A stretch of DNA of 64,000 nucleotides, taken from NCBI GenBank assembly GCA_023206055.1, contig CP065366.1, forward strand, positions 1,798,001 to 1,862,000, read 5' to 3'. Below the pieces are notes generated by a model. The model saw only the letters and a list, made by a program, of their open reading frames with translations, had not been told where the DNA came from and made no database searches. A program made the position numbers and the translations under genes. The DNA is from Vibrio cyclitrophicus (lineage in GTDB: Bacteria; Pseudomonadota; Gammaproteobacteria; Enterobacterales; Vibrionaceae). This document shows, piece by piece, positions 55,223 to 62,819 of the stretch; the first letter of the stretch is position 1, and each line of letters begins with the position of its first letter.

Positions 55223-56356
55223 CTACAGGCTCTTAACTTGAATATCAGAGAAGTGTTGGCCTTCTATGACGTATTGAGCACCGCTCACCACGACGAAATC
55301 ACCATCGCTGAGTGTAGATTCGACACACACAGTATTTTGAGACATCGACACTACTTCCACAGTCACGCCATGCGCTTGTTCGTTTTGAAGGGTGAAAACT
55401 TGCTCAATGCCCGATTGGTTCACGATCGCTGAATACGGTAAGCAGAAATTATTGGTTGGTTCGCCAAGTTGAGTCGTGAGTGTAACGGCTTTCCCCGGCA
55501 ATACAGATTTGTCGGCTGACTCTACATGGTAAGTAACCGAATAAGTCTGCTTAATAGGGTGAGGTGACGTCGCAATTTCAGTGGCGTGCCCAATCAGTTT
55601 TTCCTCTGAACCATACCAGTTGATACCCGCGGTTTGATTCGGTTGGAATTCATGAATCAAGTTTTCTGGGACTTGGATTTTAACTTCAAGCTGATCAGGG
55701 TTGTGGATGGTGAAAACTGAAATGCCCGGCAGGACTTGTTCAAACTGATCGAAGTTAGATGCCGCGACCACGCCGTCGAATGGCGCGAGCAGTTCGGTAT
55801 AACGAATCGAATTTTTTGCGCGGCGTATGTTTTGTTCAACCACTTTAACCGCCGCTTCACTTCTTTCGTACCCGCTGATTGCACGGTCCAGATTAACATC
55901 AGCAATCGCGTTGTCAGCAATGGCTTGTTTCACTCGTGTAAGTTCAGTCTTAGCCAGCTTGTGTGCGGATTTTGCTTCAAGAGAGCGGGCTTGTAACTCT
56001 TCCAATGCTACTTGGTAATCGTGCGGATCGAGTTGTGCCAAAGGTTGGCCTTTCTTAACTGAATCACCAACCGAGACCATGACGTTTTGAATAGTGCCAG
56101 GCACACGAAAGGCGACACCAGCCGTTTCTGATGATTGTAATTTACCCGTGAAGGATCTTTCAACTTGATGAGAAAGAGGCTCAAGTTGGATCACTTGAAT
56201 TGGTCGAGTTTGTTTTTGAGCTATCGTCGCCTCAGAGTCATTGCAGCCAAAAAGAGAGACTAGGCTTAGTGCAATGACTGTCTGTTTAAGAATTGGTGAG
56301 CGCTTAAACGTAGGTGTCTGCTGAAAGATAGACGATTGTTGAGATATAGGCTTCAT
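55223..56356 (-). CDS. RND efflux periplasmic adaptor (membrane fusion protein)
   Basis: 377 aa lipoprotein (LVSLFGC, lipobox). Barrel-sandwich halves AFRVPGTIQNVMVSVGDSVKKGQPLAQLDP and YTELLAPFDGVVAASNF flank a helical hairpin. First gene of the operon; order adaptor, permease, outer-membrane factor. Bridges the pump and the exit channel. Confidence 0.92.
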   Translation of the reverse strand: MKPISQQSSIFQQTPTFKRSPILKQTVIALSLVSLFGCNDSEATIAQKQTRPIQVIQLEPLSHQVERSFTGKLQSSETAGVAFRVPGTIQNVMVSVGDSVKKGQPLAQLDPHDYQVALEELQARSLEAKSAHKLAKTELTRVKQAIADNAIADVNLDRAISGYERSEAAVKVVEQNIRRAKNSIRYTELLAPFDGVVAASNFDQFEQVLPGISVFTIHNPDQLEVKIQVPENLIHEFQPNQTAGINWYGSEEKLIGHATEIATSPHPIKQTYSVTYHVESADKSVLPGKAVTLTTQLGEPTNNFCLPYSAIVNQSGIEQVFTLQNEQAHGVTVEVVSMSQNTVCVESTLSDGDFVVVSGAQYVIEGQHFSDIQVKSL

Positions 56357-56358
56357 GG

Positions 56359-56385
56359 ATTACTCCTGTCAATTTATGGAGTAAT
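56359..56385 (-). promoter_or_regulatory. Hairpin sequestering the ribosome binding site of the efflux operon
   Basis: On the minus strand, ATTACTCC and GGAGTAAT (8-bp perfect inverted repeat) flank an 11-nt loop, and the right arm contains the GGAG site two bases before CC-ATG of the adaptor. Folding would hide the site. Confidence 0.5.
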
Positions 56386-56403
56386 TCTATCTTTCAGTGA
56401 TGT

Positions 56404-56416
56404 CTAGATAATCTAG
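56404..56416. promoter_or_regulatory. Palindrome, candidate LysR-type operator
   Basis: CTAGATAATCTAG: 13-bp perfect palindrome between the regulator and the efflux adaptor gene, 48 nt upstream of the adaptor start. Position suits regulator binding. No footprint is claimed. Confidence 0.4.
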
Positions 56417-56455
56417 TCTATTCGCGAAACACTGTCATAAAATTCATTACAATAA

Positions 56456-57334
56456 CTAAAGATTTGGAAGTTCTTGTAATAGAAAATCAATCAAAAGTTG
56501 AGCAGAATGACTCAGCGCTTTGCGTTGCGGGTAGAGTAGCCATGCTTCTTCTTTTTGAAGGTTCTCGTCAGGGAATAGGTTTATCAAGGTTCCGTCTTTG
56601 AGTTGTTGTCGTACCAAGATTTCTGGTAGCAATGCGATCCCTCTGTGACGTGTCGCGCCACCGATCACGAAGCCGATACTGTCACTCACGACCGAAGGCT
56701 CGACCTTGATGATGTGATCTTTGATATCCCATTGCTTGTCGATGTCACCACTTGGCCATCTAAAGCAAACGAAGGGGTAGTGGGTAATCTCTCTTAAGCT
56801 TGAAGGTGTGCCTTCTTTCTCTAGAAAATCAGGACTTGCGACAAAAACACGCTGTAAAATCATTACTTTGCGCGCTACTACGTTCGCGTCACTTAAAGTA
56901 CCACCGTGCATCGCGAGATCTAAACCTTGTCGGTACATATCGACAAAACCATTGCTGATCGTACGAATATCAAGCTCAATTTTTGGGTACATATCTTGGA
57001 ATTTAAACAGTGTCGATTGCATGATGTCGCTGGTTTCTGGCAACAGGCCAATCTTAACTTGTCCGTGTGCAACTTCTGATAGGTTAGAGGCGATATGGTT
57101 CGCTTTGTCGAGCGCATTTAACGCATTGAGTAATTCTTTATAATACAACTCACCAGATTTAGTTAAGGAAAGGCTGCGAGTGGTTCTAAAGAACAATTGA
57201 ATGCCGAGAGACTTCTCAAGGTCGTTAATTCTCCGGCTAACATTCGCACGAGGAAGGTCGAGTGCATTGGCAGCGGCAGTAAAACTACCCAGTTCAACAA
57301 CGGTGGTAAATAGCTTTAGATCTTCGATTTTCAT
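56456..57334 (-). CDS. LysR-type transcriptional regulator
   Basis: 292 aa. N-terminal winged helix-turn-helix (LFTTVVELGSFTAAANALDLPRANVSRRI), then a periplasmic-binding-type effector domain. It lies on the same strand 99 nt upstream of the RND operon, so it probably controls efflux, perhaps in response to a substrate. The group with ..LDLPRANVSRRIN is common in marine bacteria. An IS element lies 136 nt upstream. Confidence 0.92.
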   Translation of the reverse strand: MKIEDLKLFTTVVELGSFTAAANALDLPRANVSRRINDLEKSLGIQLFFRTTRSLSLTKSGELYYKELLNALNALDKANHIASNLSEVAHGQVKIGLLPETSDIMQSTLFKFQDMYPKIELDIRTISNGFVDMYRQGLDLAMHGGTLSDANVVARKVMILQRVFVASPDFLEKEGTPSSLREITHYPFVCFRWPSGDIDKQWDIKDHIIKVEPSVVSDSIGFVIGGATRHRGIALLPEILVRQQLKDGTLINLFPDENLQKEEAWLLYPQRKALSHSAQLLIDFLLQELPNL

Positions 57335-57376
57335 AACAACGGCATTTAATCGTTTTTAGAACAATATGTTGGCATC

Positions 57377-57394
57377 GTATACCAATTGGTATAC
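57377..57394. promoter_or_regulatory. 18-bp perfect palindrome upstream of the LysR gene
   Basis: GTATACCAATTGGTATAC, 43 nt before the LysR start. A perfect palindrome of this size near a regulator gene suggests an operator, perhaps autoregulatory. Confidence 0.5.
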
Positions 57395-57470
57395 AAAACC
57401 CAAATATTCATCTGAATAAATGACTTTTTTTTGGAAGGCGGTTCTTTTGATAAGAATTACAACTCGTAAT

Positions 57471-58523
57471 GGCTTTGTTGCGTAATTCAGTTTAAAGACA
57501 GAGCCGCCCATTTCGTGTGTTTCTTAGTCAATACGACAAGTTTCAGGCATACCTAACCCAGTAAGCTTGTTTAACGCTTTTATCATCGCGTAAGTTTCAC
57601 CCACTTGGGCATTGTAATTTCTTAAACTTAAACGACCGCCAAGCAGCTGTTTGACTCGATACATCGCTGTTTCTGAGAGTGAACGTCTGTGGTATCCATA
57701 TCGCTCTTTCCAATACTTATTTGAGCCGTATAACTTCTGGCAACCCACGGCGAAATTTCGAGGATGACCACGCTCCCAGAAGGCCGCCCCCTCTCTTGGG
57801 GGAATAAACGCAACGGCTCGCTTCAGCTTAATAGCAGCGTGACACGCTCTCGTGTCGTAAGCGCCATCACCAGACACCTCAAGGATGCTTCGGCGTGTTT
57901 GTTTCAGTAGGTTCGGGAGTACTTCGCCATCTGTAACCGTTGATAAACTTAGCTCGGCGGCAATGAGCTCATGAGTGCTTGTATCAACTGCAATATGCAG
58001 CTTTCGCCAGACTCTCCGCTTGCCATCCGTCCCGTGTTTTTTGGCTTTCCATTCACCTTCGCCATAAACCTTAAGGCCAGTTGCATCAATGGCTAGGTGT
58101 TGTATCGCTCCTCTCGTTTTATTCTTAAATGAGACCTCAACTTGCTTGGCTCTACGACTGATGCAGGTGTAATGCGGACAACTTAACAGCACATGGGCTA
58201 ACCTAAATATCGAGTCGATAAATCCTTGCAACGCTCTCAGTGGCATAGAAAAAACTCGTTTCACCATGAGTGCTGTCGTAATAGCTAAATCACTGAACCG
58301 ACGTGGCCTCCCGCGCTTATTCTGTTTGCTTTGCACCCACCCACTTATTGCTTCTTCATCAATCCAAAAGGTCAGAGAACCACGGTTAATGAGTGATTGG
58401 TTGTATTGCTTCCAGTTGGTTGTTTTGTAACGAGGTTTAGGCATAGAGCTTCGAGATAGAGTGGACGTAACTGATCAGATCGTAGGTTCTGGATTTAGTT
58501 CCAATGAATTACGCAACAAAGCC
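57471..58523 (-). mobile_element. Complete IS903-type (IS5 family) insertion sequence, 1053 bp
   Basis: Perfect 19-bp terminal inverted repeats: GGCTTTGTTGCGTAATTCA at 57471-57489 and its reverse complement at 58505-58523. The 9-bp ACTCGTAAT at 57462-57470 is repeated at 58524-58532 as the target-site duplication, the size expected for the IS903 group. One intact transposase gene. Perfect ends and intact gene suggest recent insertion. Confidence 0.95.
57524..58444 (-). CDS. IS5/IS903-group transposase (DDE)
   Basis: 306 aa with the DDE triad: Asp in LAIDATGLK, Asp in VSGDGAYD, and Glu in YHRRSLSETAMYRVK (Y-x2-R-x3-E-x6-K signature). An N-terminal DUF4372-like part with WKQYNQSLINRGSLTFWID. 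Full length and apparently intact. Confidence 0.95.
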   Translation of the reverse strand: MPKPRYKTTNWKQYNQSLINRGSLTFWIDEEAISGWVQSKQNKRGRPRRFSDLAITTALMVKRVFSMPLRALQGFIDSIFRLAHVLLSCPHYTCISRRAKQVEVSFKNKTRGAIQHLAIDATGLKVYGEGEWKAKKHGTDGKRRVWRKLHIAVDTSTHELIAAELSLSTVTDGEVLPNLLKQTRRSILEVSGDGAYDTRACHAAIKLKRAVAFIPPREGAAFWERGHPRNFAVGCQKLYGSNKYWKERYGYHRRSLSETAMYRVKQLLGGRLSLRNYNAQVGETYAMIKALNKLTGLGMPETCRID

Positions 58524-58796
58524 ACTCGTAATGATTTTATTTAACGAGATTCTATGGTGTAAATAAAAATGCAGATTAAAAATAATTTCTATATATGGTG
58601 ATATGAACGCTGATTTATCACTAAACCGACACTACCAGTAGATATACAAAGTGATATAAACCTCTGCAGGCAAATTTACTATTATGTTCGGAGTGTACTC
58701 TGGAACACAGTTTCTTTTCCGTCTTTTATAACATCTCATTAAATAATAATTATTAAACACCTTTTGTAATAGTTTAACAATATCACTTCATCATGA

Positions 58797-58841
58797 TTTT
58801 TATCAAATAAATTCTCAATTTGAGAATTTATTTGATAAAAA
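58797..58841. promoter_or_regulatory. 45-bp perfect palindrome upstream of the curli-like operon
   Basis: 22-bp arms TTTTTATCAAATAAATTCTC (plus AA) and the exact reverse complement, about a single central T at 58819. It lies about 115 nt upstream of the predicted sigma-54 transcription start, the range used by enhancer-binding proteins. It could alternatively be a terminator for leftward transcription, since A/T runs flank it. Confidence 0.6.
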
Positions 58842-58907
58842 CCATAAGGGTAGCAACTTAATTGTAAAGATTTGTTTAAAAACAACAACTTAAAAATATA
58901 TAATAGT

Positions 58908-58923
58908 TGGCATTACGTTTGCT
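58908..58923 (+). promoter_or_regulatory. Sigma-54 promoter of the curli-like operon
   Basis: TGGCATTACGTTTGCT matches the -24/-12 consensus TGGCAC-N5-TTGCW with the invariant GG and GC exactly 10 nt apart. The predicted start of transcription is about 58934, 28 nt before the first ATG at 58962. Confidence 0.7.
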
Positions 58924-58961
58924 AGTATTAATTACCTGATTTTATTGTTAATGGATTAAAA

Positions 58962-59399
58962 ATGAAATTACCATATATAATACTAATTTTCTCTTTTGGC
59001 GTTAACTCAGCACAAGTTACTTATAGCCTCACAAACCCAGTCTTTGGCGGTTACAACCCTGGTTTTGTAAACGCATCAAAAGAAAGAATATCAATTGTTG
59101 AAAAAAACAAATCACAAAAAGAAAGAATATTGAAAGAGATAGCAAGGCAAGAAGCCAGCGAAGACAGAAATAGCCCTTCTAAACAATTAGAACGAACTCT
59201 TGTTAACTATATTAATTCTCAAGTTTCAGAAAAAATAGCACGTTCAATTTTCGATGATAACCAAGATAGCGGTAGTATAAATGTGTCAGATGGCTTAAAC
59301 CTAGATTATGAAAAAAATGGTGATATTTTAACAATAAATATATCGGGTGAGAATGGAGACCAAAATATTGAACTATCAGTTCCAGGGATTGGAGATTAA
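58962..59399 (+). CDS. csgF: CsgF-like curli assembly protein
   Basis: 145 aa with signal peptide ending VNSA (cleavage about residue 17). Mature start QVTYSLTNPVFGGYNPGF matches CsgF's TFQFRNPNFGG region, and the C-terminal part (LNLDYEKNGDILTINIS...GDQNIELSVPGIGD) fits the CsgF end. CsgF caps the CsgG pore and helps nucleation at the surface. First gene after the sigma-54 promoter; csgG follows after 1 nt. Confidence 0.8.
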   Translation: MKLPYIILIFSFGVNSAQVTYSLTNPVFGGYNPGFVNASKERISIVEKNKSQKERILKEIARQEASEDRNSPSKQLERTLVNYINSQVSEKIARSIFDDNQDSGSINVSDGLNLDYEKNGDILTINISGENGDQNIELSVPGIGD

Positions 59400-59400
59400 A

Positions 59401-60147
59401 ATGAAAATTATAACTATTATTTTGTCTGTTATTTTAAATATAGGGTGTTCTTCATTAGAACAAAATATAGTCGAAAAGCCATATACGGAAAATAATGTTA
59501 AATTTGATAGTGAAATTATCTATCCAGAACATTCTAAACCCATGAATGTAACTGTCTATCGTTTTTCCGACTTTTCAGGACAAAGAAAACAAGGCTTATT
59601 ATATCAAGAAGCTTCTACTGCTGTTCCTCAAGGTCTTGATTCTATGTTAATGCACTCGCTTTCTGGGTTAAATGATGGGAAGCTTTATAAAGTTATTGAC
59701 AGAACGTTTCTTGCCCAAATGTTAGATGAAAGACAATTAGCTTCGGTATCGGTCAGCCCAAAGAGTTTAGGAGTTTTGAAAGTACCAAGTATTGTATTCA
59801 CTGGGGGAGTAATAGCTTATGACCACAATAACAAACAGGCTGCTGGTGGTTTTTTCTTTAATGATTTTTCACTGTCTAGCGAGTATTCGGTAGACACCGT
59901 GACCGTATCTTTAAGAGCTGTATCAGTTAAAACAGGCGAGATATTACTTAGTAGTATCTCTAAGAAAACAATAATATCCATGTCTGCGGGAATAAACTCA
60001 TACAAAATTTTCGATGACAATTTAATGCAATTAGAGATGGGAGGATCATATAACGAACCAGTAAGTGTTGCAACTCGACTAGCAATCGAACAGTCTATTC
60101 TAGATATAACGGAAAAAGCGTTAGAACTAGGGTGGTGGAATATATGA
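59401..60147 (+). CDS. csgG: CsgG-like curli secretion channel lipoprotein
   Basis: 248 aa. Start at 59401 with GGAG just upstream. Short signal with an imperfect lipobox NIGC (Cys16). YRFSDFSGQRK and STAVPQGLDSMLMHSL, plus KTGEILLSSISKKTI, are CsgG landmarks. Forms a nine-fold outer-membrane pore secreting curli subunits. By my recollection of E. coli CsgG, the residues lining its eyelet (Tyr51, Asn55, Phe56) are not conserved here. Confidence 0.82.
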   Translation: MKIITIILSVILNIGCSSLEQNIVEKPYTENNVKFDSEIIYPEHSKPMNVTVYRFSDFSGQRKQGLLYQEASTAVPQGLDSMLMHSLSGLNDGKLYKVIDRTFLAQMLDERQLASVSVSPKSLGVLKVPSIVFTGGVIAYDHNNKQAAGGFFFNDFSLSSEYSVDTVTVSLRAVSVKTGEILLSSISKKTIISMSAGINSYKIFDDNLMQLEMGGSYNEPVSVATRLAIEQSILDITEKALELGWWNI

Positions 60148-60161
60148 AGAAGGAATTTAAT

Positions 60162-60956
60162 ATGAAAAGTTATATTTATACAACGACTACTTTAGCTGTA
60201 ATGGTATCACTAAATGTCAATGCAAATGAAGTTAGAATTCAGCAATCTGATAATGGTGAACTATTAAATCAAGTAAGTATTACGCAATCGACAGGTACGG
60301 GGAATAAAATTCAAAAGGCAGACACAGTCACTCTACCGGAAAATGCGATTTTGAATGGTCTTACATCATTCTCTGCAAACCAAAATGGAAGCGATAACAG
60401 CGCATACATTAATGTAAATGTAGATACCGGTCAGACAGACTCGAGTAGTTGGAATAGTTTGAGTGTTTATCATTCTGGCGATAGTAATGTTTCCACTATC
60501 ACTGTTGGCGACACGATTAAGCCCAAAGGCTTGACAATGTCACATTATATTCAAGGTGATGATAACAATTTAACTTCGATCTATGACACTACCGGTAACG
60601 TTAGTGCTTATATGTCAGTTAATGGTGATAGCAATACTGTGAATCACGTAATCAATTTGAATGATACAACGGTTAATAGTGATGCTACTCTGAATCTTAG
60701 TGTTAATACTGATTCAAGTACGTATAACTTAAATCAAAATGGTGTAGATGCTAACCTAAGCCTTAACTTATATGGTGATGCTTCGAATGTAACCACCAAT
60801 GTAAATCAAAGCGGGGACAATGCTTATGCGTATATTTATGCCAATAGCCTTCCCGATAATGCAACCATTACTGTTAACCAATCTAACGATGATGCTCATT
60901 TAACAGCGTCAATCAACAATCCAGGAACAACGTTTTCAATGAATGTTTCACAATAA
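60162..60956 (+). CDS. Curlin-like amyloid subunit, copy 1
   Basis: 264 aa. Start at 60162 after AAGGAA at 60149-60154; the ATG at 60144 overlaps the csgG stop. Signal peptide to VNANE (about 21). The mature part holds some ten degenerate repeats of the form N-Q-x-G-x-x-N-x-x-x-I/L (NQNGSDNSAYINV, HSGDSNVSTITV, NGDSNTVNHVINL, NQNGVDANLSLNL, NQSGDNAYAYIYA), rich in Asn, Ser and Thr. This is the curlin repeat plan. Expected to be secreted by CsgG and to form surface fibres. Confidence 0.8.
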   Translation: MKSYIYTTTTLAVMVSLNVNANEVRIQQSDNGELLNQVSITQSTGTGNKIQKADTVTLPENAILNGLTSFSANQNGSDNSAYINVNVDTGQTDSSSWNSLSVYHSGDSNVSTITVGDTIKPKGLTMSHYIQGDDNNLTSIYDTTGNVSAYMSVNGDSNTVNHVINLNDTTVNSDATLNLSVNTDSSTYNLNQNGVDANLSLNLYGDASNVTTNVNQSGDNAYAYIYANSLPDNATITVNQSNDDAHLTASINNPGTTFSMNVSQ

Positions 60957-60966
60957 ATGTACATAA

Positions 60967-60986
60967 GGGAGATTATTTGATCTCCC
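60967..60986 (+). terminator. Hairpin between curlin copies 1 and 2
   Basis: GGGAGAT, loop TATTTG, ATCTCCC: 7 bp perfect stem followed by ATTGTTG rather than a clean T run. It may reduce readthrough between copies instead of ending transcription. Confidence 0.5.
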
Positions 60987-61065
60987 ATTGTTGCAATGCC
61001 ACCCTAAACATAAAATGTTATGTGTTAGAAGTAGGATTGTGGGATATATGAAGAAGGAATTTAAT

Positions 61066-61860
61066 ATGAAAAGTTATATTTATACAATGACTACTTTAGC
61101 TGTAATGGTATCACTAAATGTCAATGCAAATGAAATTAGAATTCAGCAATTCGATAATGCTGAGCAATTAAGCCAAGTAAATATTACGCAATCAGCCGGG
61201 GCTGGAAATAAAATTCAAAAGACAGATTCAGCCACTCTCCCTGAAAATGCGATTTTGAATGGCCTTACATCTTTCACTGCAAGCCAAAATGGGAATGAGA
61301 ACAGTGCATACATTAATATAAATGTAGATACAGGTCAGATAGATTCAAGCAGTTGGAATAACCTTAACATACATCATTCTGGTGATAGTAATATTTCTAC
61401 CATCACTGTTGGCGACACTATTAAGCCAAAGGGGCTGACAATGACGCACAATGTTCAGGGTGATAGTAATCAAATAACGTCGACCTATGACACTACCGGT
61501 AACGTTAGTGCTTATATGTCAGTTAATGGTGATAGCAATACTGTGAATCACGTAATCAATATGAATGATACAACGGTTAATAGTGATGCTACTCTGAATC
61601 TTAGTGTTAATACTGATTCAAGTACGTATAACTTAAATCAAAATGGTGTAGATGCTAACCTAAGCCTTAACTTATATGGTGATGCTTCGAATGTAACCAC
61701 CAATGTAAATCAAAGCGGGGACAATGCTTATGCGTATATTTATGCCAATAGCCTTCCCGATAATGCAACCATTACTGTTAACCAATCTAACGATGATGCT
61801 CATTTAACAGCGTCAATCAACAATCCAGGAACAACGTTTTCAATGAATGTTTCACAATAA
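61066..61860 (+). CDS. Curlin-like amyloid subunit, copy 2
   Basis: 264 aa with the same signal peptide and repeat plan as copy 1. The N-terminal half differs from copy 1 at many positions (for example IRIQQFDNAEQLSQ versus VRIQQSDNGELLNQ), while the half from DTTGNVSAYMSVNGD onward is identical except one Leu to Met. A partial remnant of the csgG end precedes it. Probably a structural subunit or nucleator paralogue. Confidence 0.8.
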   Translation: MKSYIYTMTTLAVMVSLNVNANEIRIQQFDNAEQLSQVNITQSAGAGNKIQKTDSATLPENAILNGLTSFTASQNGNENSAYININVDTGQIDSSSWNNLNIHHSGDSNISTITVGDTIKPKGLTMTHNVQGDSNQITSTYDTTGNVSAYMSVNGDSNTVNHVINMNDTTVNSDATLNLSVNTDSSTYNLNQNGVDANLSLNLYGDASNVTTNVNQSGDNAYAYIYANSLPDNATITVNQSNDDAHLTASINNPGTTFSMNVSQ

Positions 61861-61870
61861 ATGTACATAA

Positions 61871-61890
61871 GGGAGATTATTTGATCTCCC
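61871..61890 (+). terminator. Hairpin between curlin copies 2 and 3
   Basis: Same hairpin as at 60967-60986, repeated 904 nt later. Confidence 0.5.
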
Positions 61891-61969
61891 ATTGTTGCAA
61901 TGCCACCCTAAACATAAAATGTTATGTGTTAGAAGTAGGATTGTGGGATATATGAAGAAGGAATTTAAT

Positions 61970-62764
61970 ATGAAAAGTTATATTTATACAATGACTACTT
62001 TAGCTGTAATGGTATCACTAAATGTCAATGCAAATGAAATTAGAATTCAGCAATTCGATAATGCTGAGCAATTAAGCCAAGTAAATATTACGCAATCAGC
62101 CGGGGCTGGAAATAAAATTCAAAAGACAGATTCAGCCACTCTCCCTGAAAATGCGATTTTGAATGGCCTTACATCTTTCACTGCAAGCCAAAATGGGAAT
62201 GAGAACAGTGCATACATTAATATAAATGTAGATACAGGTCAGATAGATTCAAGCAGTTGGAATAACCTTAACATACATCATTCTGGTGATAGTAATATTT
62301 CTACCATCACTGTTGGCGACACTATTAAGCCAAAGGGGCTGACAATGACGCACAATGTTCAGGGTGATAGTAATCAAATAACGTCGACCTATGACACTAC
62401 CGGTAACGTTAGTGCTTATATGTCAGTTAATGGTGATAGCAATACTGTGAATCACGTAATCAATATGAATGATACAACGGTTAATAGTGATGCTACTCTG
62501 AATCTTAGTGTTAATACTGATTCAAGTACGTATAACTTAAATCAAAATGGTGTAGATGCTAACCTAAGCCTTAACTTATATGGTGATGCTTCGTATGTAA
62601 CCACCAATGTAAATCAAAACGGGGACAATGCTTATGCGTATATTTATGCCAATAGCCTTCCCGATAATGCAACCATTACCGTTAACCAGTCTAACGATGA
62701 TGCTCATTTAACAGCGTCAATCCACAATCCAGGAACGACGTTCTCAATGAATGTTTCACAATAA
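61970..62764 (+). CDS. Curlin-like amyloid subunit, copy 3
   Basis: 264 aa. Nearly identical to copy 2; the few changes (Asn to Tyr in GDAS-Y-V, Ser to Asn in NVNQ-N-GD, Asn to His in SI-H-NPG) are all in the last third. Recent tandem duplication. It ends with FSMNVSQ and is followed by a distinct terminator. Confidence 0.8.
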   Translation: MKSYIYTMTTLAVMVSLNVNANEIRIQQFDNAEQLSQVNITQSAGAGNKIQKTDSATLPENAILNGLTSFTASQNGNENSAYININVDTGQIDSSSWNNLNIHHSGDSNISTITVGDTIKPKGLTMTHNVQGDSNQITSTYDTTGNVSAYMSVNGDSNTVNHVINMNDTTVNSDATLNLSVNTDSSTYNLNQNGVDANLSLNLYGDASYVTTNVNQNGDNAYAYIYANSLPDNATITVNQSNDDAHLTASIHNPGTTFSMNVSQ

Positions 62765-62771
62765 TTATAAG

Positions 62772-62799
62772 TAAGCGAGGTTATTGTTAATCTCGCTTA
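62772..62799 (+). terminator. Terminator of the curli-like operon
   Basis: TAAGCGAG pairs with CTCGCTTA over a 12-nt loop, followed by TTGTT. Located 8 nt after copy 3 and 21 nt from the convergent activator gene. Confidence 0.65.
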
Positions 62800-62819
62800 T
62801 TGTTATGTGTAAAATAATG

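Larger units (their letters stand above)
58533..58961. other. AT-rich intergenic region between the IS and the curli-like operon
   Basis: No gene seen. It contains the palindrome at 58797-58841 and the sigma-54 promoter at 58908-58923. The base composition is noticeably more AT-rich than in the left part of the window. Confidence 0.7.
60118..62764 (+). repeat. Triple tandem repeat of curlin genes, 904-bp period
   Basis: Starts at 60162, 61066 and 61970 are each 904 nt apart. Homology begins inside the csgG 3' end (60118-60146 matches 61022-61050 at 24 of 29) and the second and third units are nearly identical. Confidence 0.92.
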
